Shown here in pieces: positions 28,901 through 38,685 of a DNA stretch of 64,000 nt (the stretch's first letter is position 1; the number at the start of each line of letters is the position of its first letter). The stretch covers positions 364,939 to 428,938 of the forward strand of contig NZ_RCWE01000003.1 of the NCBI RefSeq assembly GCF_018448925.1, read 5' to 3'. The notes beneath the pieces were generated by a model, which was given only the letters and a program-made list of their open reading frames with translations, did no database searches and was not told the origin of the DNA. The position numbers were made by a program, and so were the translations under genes. This stretch comes from Photorhabdus akhurstii. Lineage in GTDB: Bacteria > Pseudomonadota > Gammaproteobacteria > Enterobacterales > Enterobacteriaceae.

Positions 28901-31900
28901 GGGCTGCATTGCTATCGCGCTTGTCTGGGCAGGATGATGTCGTCATTGGTATACCAAGCGCTAACCGCAATCTGCGGGAAATTGAACCACTGCTTGGCTT
29001 CTTTGTTAACACATTGGCGTTGCGTATCGATTTATCCGACATGCCGGATGTGGACACACTACTGCGTCGTGTGCGGCAGACGACACTGGGAGCGCAGGAG
29101 CATCAAGATCTGCCTTTCGAACAGGTAGTGGAAATTGTTCAACCGCCGCGCAGACCGGAGCATACGCCACTGTTCCAGGTAATGTTTGCCTGGCAGGAGA
29201 ATGAAACAGAGGAATGGCAATTACCGGAATTGGCGGTAACACCATTCGAGCTGGAATATGATATAGCGAAATTCGATCTGCAACTGGAATTAACGGAGAA
29301 GTCGGGAGAAATTGTCGGAGAACTGAACTACTCTTCCGCCCTGTTCGACCATGAAACCATCGAAAGGCAGGTGGGTTATTTGCAGGCCATATTGCGGGCA
29401 ATGGTGAACCAGCCTCAGCAACCGGTCACGGCTATCGATATTTTGTCATCTGCGGAACGGGAGTTATTGCTGGAGAATTTGAATGCGACCGAAGAACCGT
29501 ATCCTACTCAGGTATGTGTTCATCAGCTATTTGAACAACAGGCAGAAAAGACCCCGGACGCCATAGCGGTAATCTATGAAAACCAGACGCTCAGCTATGC
29601 GGAACTGAATGTCCGCGCCAATCGGTTAGCCCATCAGCTTATCGCTTTAGGCGTAACGCCGGATCAGCGGGTGGCGATTTGTGTGACACGCTCACTTGCG
29701 AGAATAATTGGGTTGTTAGCGGTGCTGAAAGCGGGCGGAGCCTATGTGCCGTTAGATCCCGCCTATCCCGGTGAACGTCTGTCTTATATGCTCACTGATG
29801 CCGCACCGGTTATTTTACTGGCGGATAATGTTGGGCGGGCTGCGCTAAGTGAGGACATTCTGGCGATGCTGACGGTGCTCGATCCGAATACCTTGCCGGA
29901 GCAGCCGGATAATAACCCGCAAGTCTTTGGATTGACTCCACAGCATCTGGCTTATGTGATTTACACTTCTGGTTCAACCGGCAGGCCAAAAGGCGTGATG
30001 ATTGAACATCGTAGCGTGGTTAATTTGACGCTGACACAAATTACCCAGTTTGATTTTTGCTCTGCCAGCCGAATGTTGCAGTTTGCTTCATTTGGTTTCG
30101 ATGCCAGTGTCTGGGAAATTATGATGGCGCTGAGTTGTGGGGCCATGCTGGTTATTCCTACCGAAACAGTGCGTCAAGATCCACAGCGCCTTTGGCATTA
30201 CCTGGAAGAACAGGCGGTGACCCATGCCTGTTTGACACCGGCTATGTTTCACGATGGCGCCGATTTACCGGCGATAGCGATAAAACCAACATTAATATTT
30301 GCAGGAGAAGCGCCGAGTCCCGCGTTATTTCAGGCACTGTGCAGCCGGGCCGATGTGTTTAACGCTTATGGGCCGACGGAAACCACTGTGTGCGCGACCA
30401 CTTGGGATTGCCCGCCAGATTATACCGGGGGACTCATTCCTATCGGCAGCCCGACCGCCAACAAACGTCTCTATCTGCTGGATGAACACGGCCAGCCGGT
30501 CCCATTGGGCACAGTGGGAGAATTGTATATTGGCGGCGTTGGGGTAGCGCGTGGTTATCTCAATCGCCCTGAATTGACCGCTGAACGTTTCCTGAATGAT
30601 CCGTTTAGTAATGAGACGGATGCCCGAATGTACCGGACCGGAGATTTAGCCCGTTACCTGCCGGATGGCAATCTGGTGTTTATTGGCCGTAATGACCAAC
30701 AGGTTAAAATCCGTGGTTTCCGCATTGAGCCGGGAGAAATTGAAGCACGACTGATTGAACACCCTGCGGTAAGTGAAGCGCTGGTATTGGCGTTAGGTGA
30801 TGGACAGGATAAGCGTCTGGTGGCTTATGTGGTGGCGCAAGTGGATGACGAGCTGGCAACCAAACTGCGTGAACATCTGAGTGATATTTTGCCTGACTAT
30901 ATGGTGCCGGCGGCTTTTGTGCGTTTGGATGCTTTTCCGTTGACCCCTAACGGTAAGCTGGATCGCCGAGGACTGCCCGCACCGGGGGAGGGCGCTTTTG
31001 CCCGCCAAGCTTACCAAGCGCCACAAGGGGAAATTGAGATAGCGTTAGCGGCTATCTGGCGCGAATTACTGAATCTTGAGCAGATTGGTCGACATGACAG
31101 TTTCTTTGCCTTGGGCGGTCACTCGCTGTTGGCTGTCAGGATGATTGAACGTTTACGACGTATTGGTTTAGGGCTATCGGTACAAACGCTATTCCAGCAT
31201 CCGACATTAAGTGTATTGGCCCAATCTTTGGCGCAGCATCGTGAAATTAGCGTGCCTGATAACCGTATTACCGCGGATACGACGGTGCTGACGCCAGCCA
31301 TGTTGCCGCTGATTGATCTGACTCAAGCTGAAATTGATCGCATTGTTGAGCAAGTACCGGGTGGAATTGCCAATATTCAGGATATCTATGCCTTGTCACC
31401 GTTACAGGATGGCATTTTATTCCACCATTTATTGGCAAATGAGGGTGATCCCTATCTACTGATCACTCAACAGGCTTTTGCCGATCGGCCCTTACTTGAC
31501 CGTTATCTGGCGGCGGTTCAACAGGTGGTTGACCGCCATGATATCTTACGTACCGCTTTTATTTGGGAAGGATTATCTGCGCCGGCTCAGGTAGTTTGCC
31601 GTCAGGCGCCTTTGTCAGTAACGGAATTGACGCTCGATCCGGCGGATGGGCCGATAAGTGACCAACTGGCTCAACGTTTTGACCCGCGCCGGCATCGTAT
31701 TGACCTGAATCAGGCTCCGTTATTACGTTTCGTTGTGGCACAGGAGAGTGATGGCCGTTGGATTGTATTGCAATTGTTGCATCATCTCATTGGCGACCAT
31801 ACCACGTTGGAGGTGATGAACAGCGAAGTACAAGCGTGCCTCTCGGGACGAATGGACAGCTTGCCTGAGCCGGTCCCGTTCCGCCATTTAGTGGCACAGG

Positions 31901-34900
31901 CTCGGCAGGGAATCAGTCAGACAGAGCATACTCGCTTCTTTACCGACATGCTGGCTGAGGTGGAGGAGCCTACGTTGCCATTTGGGTTGGCGGAAGCACA
32001 TCATGATGGCTCACAGGTGACGGAATCTCACCGAATGTTGCCGACAGGACTAAACGATCGCTTACGTGGTCAGGCGCGGCGGTTGGGCGTCAGTGTGGCG
32101 GCGTTGTGTCATTTGGCTTGGGCGCAGGTATTGTCGCGTACCAGTGGTCAGCAACAAGTGGTGTTCGGTACCGTGTTGTTTGGACGTATGCAGGCGGGTG
32201 AAGGATTTGATAGTGGCATGGGGCTATTTATTAACACCTTGCCGTTGCGGTTGGATATCGATCACACCCCGGTGCGGGACAGTGTACGTATAGCACATAG
32301 CCGATTGGCGGGATTGCTGGAACATGAACACGCTTCACTGGCGCTGGCGCAACGTTGCAGTAGCGTAGCCAGTGGAACGCCGCTTTTCAATGCGCTGTTG
32401 AACTATCGCCATAATACTCAGCCGGTAACACCGAATGAGATCATGAACGGCGTCGAATTCCTTGGCGCACAGGAGCGGACCAACTATCCGTTTGTCTTGT
32501 CGGTAGAGGATGGGGGTTCTGATTTAGGGCTGACAGTTCAAGTAGTGCAACCGTTCGATCCAGAACAGATATGCGGCTATATGCAACAGGCATTGGAAAG
32601 TTTGGCGGATGCCCTTGAGCAGACGCCCGACATGCCGGTACAGCAGTTAGAAATTCTGCCGGCAACCGAACGCACATTGTTGTTAAAAACTTGGAACGCC
32701 ACTGAAACAGCCTATCCTGAGCAGTTGTGCATTCATCAACTGTTTGAGCAGCAGGTGGAGAAAACCCCGGATGCCACGGCACTGGTGTGTGAAGAGCGAT
32801 CCCTTAGTTATGCGGAATTGAATACTGATGCTAACCGATTGGCGCGCCAACTTATTGCACTGGGTGTGACGCCGGATCAGCGAGTGGCGATTTGCGTAGC
32901 AAGTTCACCGGCGCGGATAGTGGCGTTGTTGGCGGTGTTAAAAGCGGGAGGCGCTTATGTGCCGCTGGACCCTGCCTATCCGGGAGAGCGTCTGGTCCAT
33001 ATTTTGGCTGATGCTGAACCGATTATTTTATTGGCCGATAGTGTTGGACGTTCAGCCTTAGGCGAGCAAATGCTTACGGGGCAGATTCTACTTGATCCGA
33101 ATTCATTACCTGATCAACCGGATAACAACCCACAACTGCCTACATTGACCGCCCGCCATCTGGCGTATGTGATTTACACTTCCGGCTCGACCGGCACGCC
33201 AAAAGGGGTGATGGTTGAACATCGTGGGTTGGTTAACCTTATCCGGGATAAAATCGCCCGATTCGGCATTTTACCTGCTAGCCGAATGTTACAGTTTGCC
33301 TCATTTGGTTTTGATGCGAGTGTCTGGGAAATCATGATGACGCTATGCAGTGGCGCTACTTTGGATATTCCTGTCGACACTATCCGTCAGGACCCCAATC
33401 TTCTCTGGCATTATCTGGAAGCGCACTCGGTAACGCATGCCTGCCTGACTCCGGCCCTGTTGCGGGATGGAGCTGATTTGCCTGCGATAACGATAAAACC
33501 CACATTAATATTGGGAGGTGAAGCGCCCAGTGCGGCGTTGCTTAGGGCGCTGGGCGGCAAGGCAACGGTATTCAATGCTTATGGCCCGACAGAAATCACC
33601 GTTTGCGCCACGAGCTGGCGTTGCCCATCAAACTATTCAAGTTACTCAAACTGTGGGGATGAACTCATTCCTATTGGGCGCCCGACAGCCAACACTCGTA
33701 TCTATCTGTTGGATGCTCTCGGCCAGCTGGTGCCGTTGGGAGGCGTAGGTGAACTCTATATTGGTGGCGTCGGTGTAGCGCGTGGCTATCTCAATCGTTC
33801 TGAATTGACTGATGAACGTTTCCTTGCAGACCCATTCAGTGAAATTGCTGATGCCCGAATGTATCGAACCGGCGATTTGGTACGCTATCTGCCGGATGGC
33901 AATCTGGTGTTTGTTGGCCGTAATGACCAACAGATTAAGATCCGTGGTTTCCGAATTGAGCCGGGGGAAATCGAAACTCGACTGACAGAGCACCCCGCAG
34001 TCCGTGAAGCACTGGTACTGGCCTTGGGTGATGGTCAGGACAAACGGCTGGTGGCTTATGTGGCGGCGGCAGAGGATGACGGGTTGGTTAACTGCCTGCG
34101 CGAATATCTGAGCGGATTGTTGCCTGACTACATGGTACCGGCGGCCTTTGTGCGATTGGAGGCTTTTCCGTTGACGCCTAACGGCAAGCTGGATCGCCGG
34201 GCGTTACCTGCGCCGGGGGAGGAAGCCTTTGCCCGCCAGATTTACGCCGCGCCACAGGGAGAAACCGAAACCGTACTGGCTGATATCTGGCGTGAATTAT
34301 TGGGCATTGAGCAGATCAGCCGGTACGACAGCTTCTTTGCTTTGGGCGGCCATTCGTTGCTCGCGGTACGGATGGTTGAGCGTCTGCGTAATGCGGGTTT
34401 AACCCTGGCAGTACGAGATCTGTTCCAATCGCCGATATTGGCTGAACTGGCGCAAACATTGAAGTTGAATCAGGCGGAAAGCGTACCGGCTAACGTCATT
34501 ACACCGGCCACTACGGTATTAACACCGGCAATGTTACCGCTGATTGAACTCACTCAATCTGAAATTGATTACATCATTGAGCAGGTACCGGGCGGGATAG
34601 CTAATATTCAGGATATCTATGCGTTATCGCCGTTACAGGATGGGATCTTGTTCCACCATTTGCTGGCAGACGAAGGCGATCCTTATCTGTTGGCCGGTCA
34701 AATGGCCTTTGCTGATCGGAAGCTGTTAGATCGTTATCTGGCGGCGGTTCAGCAGGTGATTAATCGTCATGACATCTTGCGGACTGCCTTTATCTGGCAA
34801 GGATTATCCGTGCCGGCACAGGTTGTCTGCCGTCAGGTGCGATTGTCGGTGACGGAACTGATATTAGATCCGGCTGACGGGCCGATCAGCGAACAATTTG

Positions 34901-37900
34901 CGCAACGTTTTAATCCACGCCAATATCGCCTCGATTTGGGACAGGCGCCGCTGTTGCGCTTTGTGGTGGCACAGGAGAGTGATGGCCGCTGGATTGTGTT
35001 GCAACTGATGCACCATTTGATTGGCGACCATACCGCGTTGGATGTGATGAGTCACGAAGTTCAGACATACCTTGACGGGCAGGAAAGCGACTTACCTGCC
35101 CCGGCGCCATTCCGCAATCTAGTGGCGCAGTCCCGGTTAGGGATGAGTCAGGCGGAACATACCCGTTTCTTTACTGAAATGTTGGCTGAGGTGGATGAAC
35201 CGACACTACCGTTTGGATTGGCGGAAGTCCGCCATGATGGTTCTCAGATGACCGAATCACATCGGATGTTGACTACCGAGTTAAATGAGCGCTTGCGTGG
35301 TCAAGCTCGGCGGTTGAGTGTTAGTCTGGCGGCGCTGTGTCACTTGGCTTGGGCACAGGTGTTGTCGCGTACCAGCGGACAGCAGCGAGTGGTATTTGGC
35401 ACCGTGTTGTTTGGACGCATGGCGGCGGGTGAAGGGGCTGAAAATGGCATGGGACTGTTTATCAATACTTTGCCGCTCCGCTTGGATATGGATGATACCC
35501 CGGTGCGAGACAGTGTACAGGTAGCACATCACCGGCTGGCGGGATTATTGGAACATGAATATGCATCACTGGCGCTGGCTCAACGTTGTAGCGGGGTGCA
35601 AGGGGGAACGCCGCTGTTTAGTACCTTGTTGAACTATCGACACAACGTGTCGTCGTCGACATCGAATGAAATCATGAGCGGCGTCGAATTTCTTGGTGCG
35701 CAAGAGCGGACTAACTATCCGTTTACACTGTCGGTGGAAGATTTTGGTGAGGCATTGGGGCTGACTGCGCAAATCGTCCAGCCGTTTGATGCCGAGCGGG
35801 TGTGTGGCTATATGCAACAGGCGCTGGAAAGTTTGGTCGACGCGCTTGAACATGCCCCGGAAACTCCGGTTCGGCAGTTGGAAGTATTACCGACAGACGA
35901 AAGGAAACTGCTGCTGAAAATCGGCAATGGCTTGCAAACGGCGTATTCCGCCCCGTTGTGTATTCATCATCTGTTTGAACAACAAGTGGCGAAAAATCCT
36001 GATGCGGCGGCGCTGATATACGAAGAGCAAACCCTCAGCTATGCGGCACTGAACGCGCGAGCTAACCGACTGGCTCATCAATTAATTGAACTCGGGGTGG
36101 AGCCTGATCAGCGGGTGGCGATTTGTGTCACGCGTTCACCGGCAAGAGTGGTCGCGCTACTGGCGGTATTGAAAGCGGGTGGGGCTTATGTTCCTTTGGA
36201 CCCATCTTATCCGGGTGATCGGCTGGCTTATATGCTCACGGATGCGGCGCCGTCAGTGGTGCTGGCGGATAATGCGGGCCGCACCGCGCTAGGCGAACAG
36301 GCGCTTGCTGGATTAACGGCGCTTGATCCAACGATCCTGTCTGATCAACCGGATAACAACCCGCAAGTTCCTGAACTCACTTCACGGCATCTGGCGTATG
36401 TGATTTACACATCCGGTTCCACCGGCACGCCGAAAGGGGTGATGGTGGAACACTGTGGCTTGGTCAACCTGATTGGGGAGAAAATCACCCAATTTGACAT
36501 TCACGCGGATAGTCGGCTCTTGCAATTTGCCTCATTTGGTTTCGATGCCAGTGTCTGGGAAATCATGATGGCGCTGTGTGGGGGAGCGACGCTGGACATT
36601 CCGGTTGATACGGTTCGTCAGGACCCGCTGCGCTTGTGGCGTTATCTGGAAGAACAGCGGGTAACACACGCCTGTTTAACTCCGGCTCTGCTACGGGATG
36701 GGGCCGATTTACCGGCGATAACGATAAAACCCACCTTGATACTGGGCGGAGAAGCACCCAGTGCGGCGTTGTTGCAAGCGCTGCATGGTCGGGCAACGCT
36801 GTTTAACGCTTATGGCCCGACAGAAATTACCGTCTGTGCAACCTGTTGGCGTTGCCCTCCAGACTATACGGATGTGCTGATCCCTATCGGGCGCCCGACA
36901 GCGAATAGTCGTATTTATCTCTTGGATAATCACGGCCAGCCAGTGCCGTTTGGGGCAGTGGGAGAATTGTACATTGGTGGCGCTGGTGTCGCCCGTGGCT
37001 ATCTCAACCGGCCTGATTTAACGGCTGAACGCTTTCTGGCAGATCCATTCAGTGATGAACCGGATGATCGCATGTACCGCACCGGGGATTTGGCCCGTTA
37101 TTTGCCAGATGGCAATCTGGTGTTTGTAGGGCGTAACGATCAGCAGATTAAAATTCGTGGCTTCCGTATTGAACCGGGTGAAATCGAAGCGCGGTTGACG
37201 GAGTATCCTGCGGTGCGCGAAGCGATAGTATTAGCACTAGGTGACGGTCAGGATAAACGTCTGGTGGCTTATGTGGCGGCGCCAGAGGATAACGGGCTGG
37301 CTAGCCAATTGCATCGTCATTTAAGAACTTTATTGCCTGACTATATGGTACCGGCGGCGTTTGTGCGTCTGGACGCCTTTCCGTTGACTCCGAACGGCAA
37401 GTTGGATCACCGGGCATTGCCGGCGCCTGATCAGAATGCGTTTGCTCGTCAGATCTATGAAGCGCCGCAAGGAGAAACGGAGATCGCCTTGGCGGCCATC
37501 TGGCGTGAATTATTGGGGGTTGAGCGGATTGGTCGGCATGACAATTTCTTTACCCTCGGTGGACACTCGCTGCTCGCCATGCGGATGATCAATCTGGCCG
37601 CAGAACGGGGATTAATTTGCTCGCTAAATAATCTGTTCCAATTCCCGGTGTTGGCGGAACTGGTGGCGGAGATCACCTCAGATCCGCTGTCTCAGTGGCA
37701 AATCAGCGCCATACCGGTACGACCGGATGGCACCGAGCCGCCGCTCTTCTTCGTACCAAGCGGCATGGATGATTATTCATATGTTTTCGGGCTGGCGCAG
37801 CATATTCAGGCGGATTACCCGATTTATGCGCTACCTTGGCCATCTATCAATGAGGAAATGGTGTCAACCATTGAAGCGCTGGCGACCAGAATGATCACCT

Positions 37901-38553
37901 ATATGAAGGCGGTGCGACCAGAAGGCCCGTATCGAATATACGGCTACTCTTCCGGCGGCATACTGGCTTATGCCATTGCTCAGCAACTGTTGCATGCCGG
38001 AGAGACAGTGAATTTCTTGGGGCTAATTGATACGCCTGCTCCTCACTGTTTCAAGACACGAGTCGATCAACCTAAACTCCAGTTCCTTGCTGAATTGGCA
38101 AGGCAGTCAGTGGATGAGCATCCTCAAGAGATTGAAGCATTGCATCAGAAAATGGATGAACTGAATTTAGTGCAATTTATTGCGGCCGCGCAGGAGCTGG
38201 AATTATACCCATCAAATCTGCACCCTGACTTAATTGCCAAACGTTGGGTACAGATGGGAAATTATGTCCAAATGGTCAAGGATTATCAGCCGAAAGCTCT
38301 GGCGATAACGCTGCATCAATTCTATGCGATGGAATCTTATCCGCAGATCCCGTTTGTTACCGATGTTGCGCTACAGTCCGTAACGATGGAGCCGTCGTTA
38401 GGTTGGGAACAGATAGTTCCTGACTCTTCGCTACAATTAACCTCGGTTCCGGGGGATCATTTTAGTCTGATGGAAGATAGTGAAAATAAAACTGTTTTGG
38501 CTAAGACCTTAAGCATGGCGTTGGCCATGAATTGTGAGGCGGAGGCGTTGTAA
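22942..38553 (+). CDS. gxpS: GameXPeptide nonribosomal peptide synthetase GxpS (five modules)
   Basis: The 5203-aa product is a complete NRPS. Order by approximate residue: A1 40-560, T1 590, dual C/E 690-1100, A2 1120-1640, T2 1667, C 1734-2150, A3 2180-2690, T3 2719, C/E 2818-3230, A4 3250-3770, T4 3796, C/E 3896-4300, A5 4330-4840, T5 4867, thioesterase 4930-5203 with GYSSGG near 5000. All five carriers keep GGHS. By hand, the pocket codes are DAFWIGATF (A1, Val-like), DAWCIGAVC (A2, A4, A5, Leu-like) and DAWCIAAVC (A3, Phe-like). The C/E domains imply D-L-D-D-L, giving vLflL, the known GameXPeptide A pattern. There is no starter C domain. Product and name are inferred from this match. Confidence 0.92.
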   Translation: MKDSMAKKEIIFDVGLEQVPSEKVGDDISVQKLNLLSEAERTLLLKTWNATETVYPDQLGIHQLFERQVEKTPTATALIAMDKTLSYAELNARANRLTHQLIKQGVGPNDPVAILLERSIELVVAQLAILKAGAVYVPIDPGAPNERKNWLISDCLAKLLLTSAEVDIPANLDVPLIRLSDETDVSKEEESFNPDLLCASTAPAYIMYTSGSTGIPKGVIVPHRAVVRLVINNSYVEIEPNDRVAFAANPAFDASTFEVWAPLLNGGALVVIDHTTLLTPQEFVQALDRYQINILWLSVGLFNRLAAELSPVLPQMKILIVGGDVLDPHVIAQVLRNNPPQQLLNAYGPTEGTTFTTTYRIEALATGTTNIPIGRPIANTRVYLLDEQGQPTPLGRVGEIYVGGDGVACGYLNRPELTAERFLVDPFSDAPNAQMYRTGDLARYLPDGNLEFLGRNDQQVKIRGFRIEPGEIEACLVEYPTVREAVVLALGTGQNKQLVAYVLAESDNELPTRLREHLSARLPDYMVPVAFVRLDEFPLTPNGKLDRRALPAPCEDAFARQVYAAPQGEREIALATIWRELLGIDQISRHDSFFALGGHSLLGVRMIEQLRHLGLTLAARDLFQAPILAELAQTLEQHQIVAVPLNVITPATTALTPAMLPLIDLTQPEIDHIVEQVPGGVVNIQDIYALSPLQDGILFHHLLAKEGDPYLLAYPMIFAERGLLDRYLFAVQQVVDRHDILRTAFIWQGLSVPAQVVWRQAPLSVTELKLNPTDGPVSDQLAQRFDPRQHRFDLNQAPLLRFVIAQETDGRWYVLQLQHHLIGDHTTLEVMNREVRACLDGQGDNLPASVPFRNLVAQARQGVDQTEHHRFFTDMLAEVDEPTLPFGLTEVHRDGSQVVQAHRMLSPTLNDRLRAQARRLGVSLATLCHLAWAQVLSGTSGQEKVVFGTVLFGRMAAGEGADSGMGLFINTLPLRLDIDDTPVQDSVRVAHTRLAGLLDYEHASLALAQRCSGVQGGTPLFSALLNYRHNEQPMIPHEAMPGIEFLGEQERTNYPFVLSVEDGGATLGLTAQVVQPFDSERVCGYMQQALESLVDALELAPETPVRALNILPESERTLLLETWNATETPYPEQLCIHQLIEQQVEKTPEATALMSEDQTLSYGQLNACANRLAHQLLALGVVPDQPVVICMTSSPARVIAVLAVLKAGGAYVPLDPAYPGERLSHILTDVAPARGLKTIALVDSTGQTALGEQTLAELTVLDPHILPDQPDGNPQVPALTSRHLAYVIYTSGSTGTPKGVMSEHRGLVNLIRDKISRFDIRPASRMLQFASFGFDAGVWEIMMALGSGASLMIPAETVRQDPRRLWHYLEEQSVTHACLTPALLREGGDLPTITIKPTLILGGEAPSPVLLRALSRQATLFNAYGPTEITVCAASWRCPPNYTEVLVPIGRPTANTRIYLLDNHGQPVPLGAVGELYIGGDGVARGYLNRPDLTDERFLPDPFSDVADARMYRTGDLVRYLPDSNLVFVGRNDQQIKIRGFRIEPGEIEARLAEHPMVREAWVVALGDGQDKRLVAYIVAEADSGLAASLHTHLSAMLPDYMVPAAFVRLDAFPLTPNGKLDRQALPAPGEDAFAHQIYVAPQGEMEIAVAAIWRELLGIEQIGRHDNFFAIGGHSLLAVRMMNRIAVFGVDLPLASLFMFPSLSAFTEKICAQRHAGSDKLPAIRPISRDSVLPLSFGQQRLWFLAQFEGVSDTYHVPTALRLRGQLNLSAWQQALNRLFARHEALRSVFITVDGQPQVELLPAEFGLPVKKYDLRKASNVDEQFKRLCVQEAKTPFDLARGPLMRCALIQLADEEHIFLLTQHHIISDAWSLKILESELVALYAAGLNQQPDPLPLLTIQYPDYAAWQRQVFSGEGVQAQSDYWRRTLADAPVLLELPIDRPRPFQQSFTGGRVAVHIDAPLVQALKHLGQQHGATLFMTLLTAWAALLSRLSGQDDVVIGIPSANRNLREIEPLLGFFVNTLALRIDLSDMPDVDTLLRRVRQTTLGAQEHQDLPFEQVVEIVQPPRRPEHTPLFQVMFAWQENETEEWQLPELAVTPFELEYDIAKFDLQLELTEKSGEIVGELNYSSALFDHETIERQVGYLQAILRAMVNQPQQPVTAIDILSSAERELLLENLNATEEPYPTQVCVHQLFEQQAEKTPDAIAVIYENQTLSYAELNVRANRLAHQLIALGVTPDQRVAICVTRSLARIIGLLAVLKAGGAYVPLDPAYPGERLSYMLTDAAPVILLADNVGRAALSEDILAMLTVLDPNTLPEQPDNNPQVFGLTPQHLAYVIYTSGSTGRPKGVMIEHRSVVNLTLTQITQFDFCSASRMLQFASFGFDASVWEIMMALSCGAMLVIPTETVRQDPQRLWHYLEEQAVTHACLTPAMFHDGADLPAIAIKPTLIFAGEAPSPALFQALCSRADVFNAYGPTETTVCATTWDCPPDYTGGLIPIGSPTANKRLYLLDEHGQPVPLGTVGELYIGGVGVARGYLNRPELTAERFLNDPFSNETDARMYRTGDLARYLPDGNLVFIGRNDQQVKIRGFRIEPGEIEARLIEHPAVSEALVLALGDGQDKRLVAYVVAQVDDELATKLREHLSDILPDYMVPAAFVRLDAFPLTPNGKLDRRGLPAPGEGAFARQAYQAPQGEIEIALAAIWRELLNLEQIGRHDSFFALGGHSLLAVRMIERLRRIGLGLSVQTLFQHPTLSVLAQSLAQHREISVPDNRITADTTVLTPAMLPLIDLTQAEIDRIVEQVPGGIANIQDIYALSPLQDGILFHHLLANEGDPYLLITQQAFADRPLLDRYLAAVQQVVDRHDILRTAFIWEGLSAPAQVVCRQAPLSVTELTLDPADGPISDQLAQRFDPRRHRIDLNQAPLLRFVVAQESDGRWIVLQLLHHLIGDHTTLEVMNSEVQACLSGRMDSLPEPVPFRHLVAQARQGISQTEHTRFFTDMLAEVEEPTLPFGLAEAHHDGSQVTESHRMLPTGLNDRLRGQARRLGVSVAALCHLAWAQVLSRTSGQQQVVFGTVLFGRMQAGEGFDSGMGLFINTLPLRLDIDHTPVRDSVRIAHSRLAGLLEHEHASLALAQRCSSVASGTPLFNALLNYRHNTQPVTPNEIMNGVEFLGAQERTNYPFVLSVEDGGSDLGLTVQVVQPFDPEQICGYMQQALESLADALEQTPDMPVQQLEILPATERTLLLKTWNATETAYPEQLCIHQLFEQQVEKTPDATALVCEERSLSYAELNTDANRLARQLIALGVTPDQRVAICVASSPARIVALLAVLKAGGAYVPLDPAYPGERLVHILADAEPIILLADSVGRSALGEQMLTGQILLDPNSLPDQPDNNPQLPTLTARHLAYVIYTSGSTGTPKGVMVEHRGLVNLIRDKIARFGILPASRMLQFASFGFDASVWEIMMTLCSGATLDIPVDTIRQDPNLLWHYLEAHSVTHACLTPALLRDGADLPAITIKPTLILGGEAPSAALLRALGGKATVFNAYGPTEITVCATSWRCPSNYSSYSNCGDELIPIGRPTANTRIYLLDALGQLVPLGGVGELYIGGVGVARGYLNRSELTDERFLADPFSEIADARMYRTGDLVRYLPDGNLVFVGRNDQQIKIRGFRIEPGEIETRLTEHPAVREALVLALGDGQDKRLVAYVAAAEDDGLVNCLREYLSGLLPDYMVPAAFVRLEAFPLTPNGKLDRRALPAPGEEAFARQIYAAPQGETETVLADIWRELLGIEQISRYDSFFALGGHSLLAVRMVERLRNAGLTLAVRDLFQSPILAELAQTLKLNQAESVPANVITPATTVLTPAMLPLIELTQSEIDYIIEQVPGGIANIQDIYALSPLQDGILFHHLLADEGDPYLLAGQMAFADRKLLDRYLAAVQQVINRHDILRTAFIWQGLSVPAQVVCRQVRLSVTELILDPADGPISEQFAQRFNPRQYRLDLGQAPLLRFVVAQESDGRWIVLQLMHHLIGDHTALDVMSHEVQTYLDGQESDLPAPAPFRNLVAQSRLGMSQAEHTRFFTEMLAEVDEPTLPFGLAEVRHDGSQMTESHRMLTTELNERLRGQARRLSVSLAALCHLAWAQVLSRTSGQQRVVFGTVLFGRMAAGEGAENGMGLFINTLPLRLDMDDTPVRDSVQVAHHRLAGLLEHEYASLALAQRCSGVQGGTPLFSTLLNYRHNVSSSTSNEIMSGVEFLGAQERTNYPFTLSVEDFGEALGLTAQIVQPFDAERVCGYMQQALESLVDALEHAPETPVRQLEVLPTDERKLLLKIGNGLQTAYSAPLCIHHLFEQQVAKNPDAAALIYEEQTLSYAALNARANRLAHQLIELGVEPDQRVAICVTRSPARVVALLAVLKAGGAYVPLDPSYPGDRLAYMLTDAAPSVVLADNAGRTALGEQALAGLTALDPTILSDQPDNNPQVPELTSRHLAYVIYTSGSTGTPKGVMVEHCGLVNLIGEKITQFDIHADSRLLQFASFGFDASVWEIMMALCGGATLDIPVDTVRQDPLRLWRYLEEQRVTHACLTPALLRDGADLPAITIKPTLILGGEAPSAALLQALHGRATLFNAYGPTEITVCATCWRCPPDYTDVLIPIGRPTANSRIYLLDNHGQPVPFGAVGELYIGGAGVARGYLNRPDLTAERFLADPFSDEPDDRMYRTGDLARYLPDGNLVFVGRNDQQIKIRGFRIEPGEIEARLTEYPAVREAIVLALGDGQDKRLVAYVAAPEDNGLASQLHRHLRTLLPDYMVPAAFVRLDAFPLTPNGKLDHRALPAPDQNAFARQIYEAPQGETEIALAAIWRELLGVERIGRHDNFFTLGGHSLLAMRMINLAAERGLICSLNNLFQFPVLAELVAEITSDPLSQWQISAIPVRPDGTEPPLFFVPSGMDDYSYVFGLAQHIQADYPIYALPWPSINEEMVSTIEALATRMITYMKAVRPEGPYRIYGYSSGGILAYAIAQQLLHAGETVNFLGLIDTPAPHCFKTRVDQPKLQFLAELARQSVDEHPQEIEALHQKMDELNLVQFIAAAQELELYPSNLHPDLIAKRWVQMGNYVQMVKDYQPKALAITLHQFYAMESYPQIPFVTDVALQSVTMEPSLGWEQIVPDSSLQLTSVPGDHFSLMEDSENKTVLAKTLSMALAMNCEAEAL

Positions 38554-38645
38554 TGCCGGTGATATTGTGTGATGAAAAGTTGTAATTAGTAAATAACTTG
38601 TCCGGTTAAAGGTTTTCATAATAGCCGGACAACCTTGCTGAATAT

Positions 38646-38685
38646 AGGCACCGAATGTTGATCACTTCGGTGCCTTATTTTTTTT
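38646..38685 (+). terminator. Rho-independent terminator after gxpS
   Basis: AGGCACCGAA (38646-38655) pairs with TTCGGTGCCT (38666-38675) over 10 bp and is followed by TA and eight T residues. An upstream 8-bp stem TTGTCCGG/CCGGACAA (38598-38632) may add to it. Confidence 0.9.

Noticed and set aside
23346-37676. Many open frames on the opposite strand of gxpS
   Set aside because: They are shadows caused by the GC-rich, repetitive coding sequence and have no ribosome sites or family matches.
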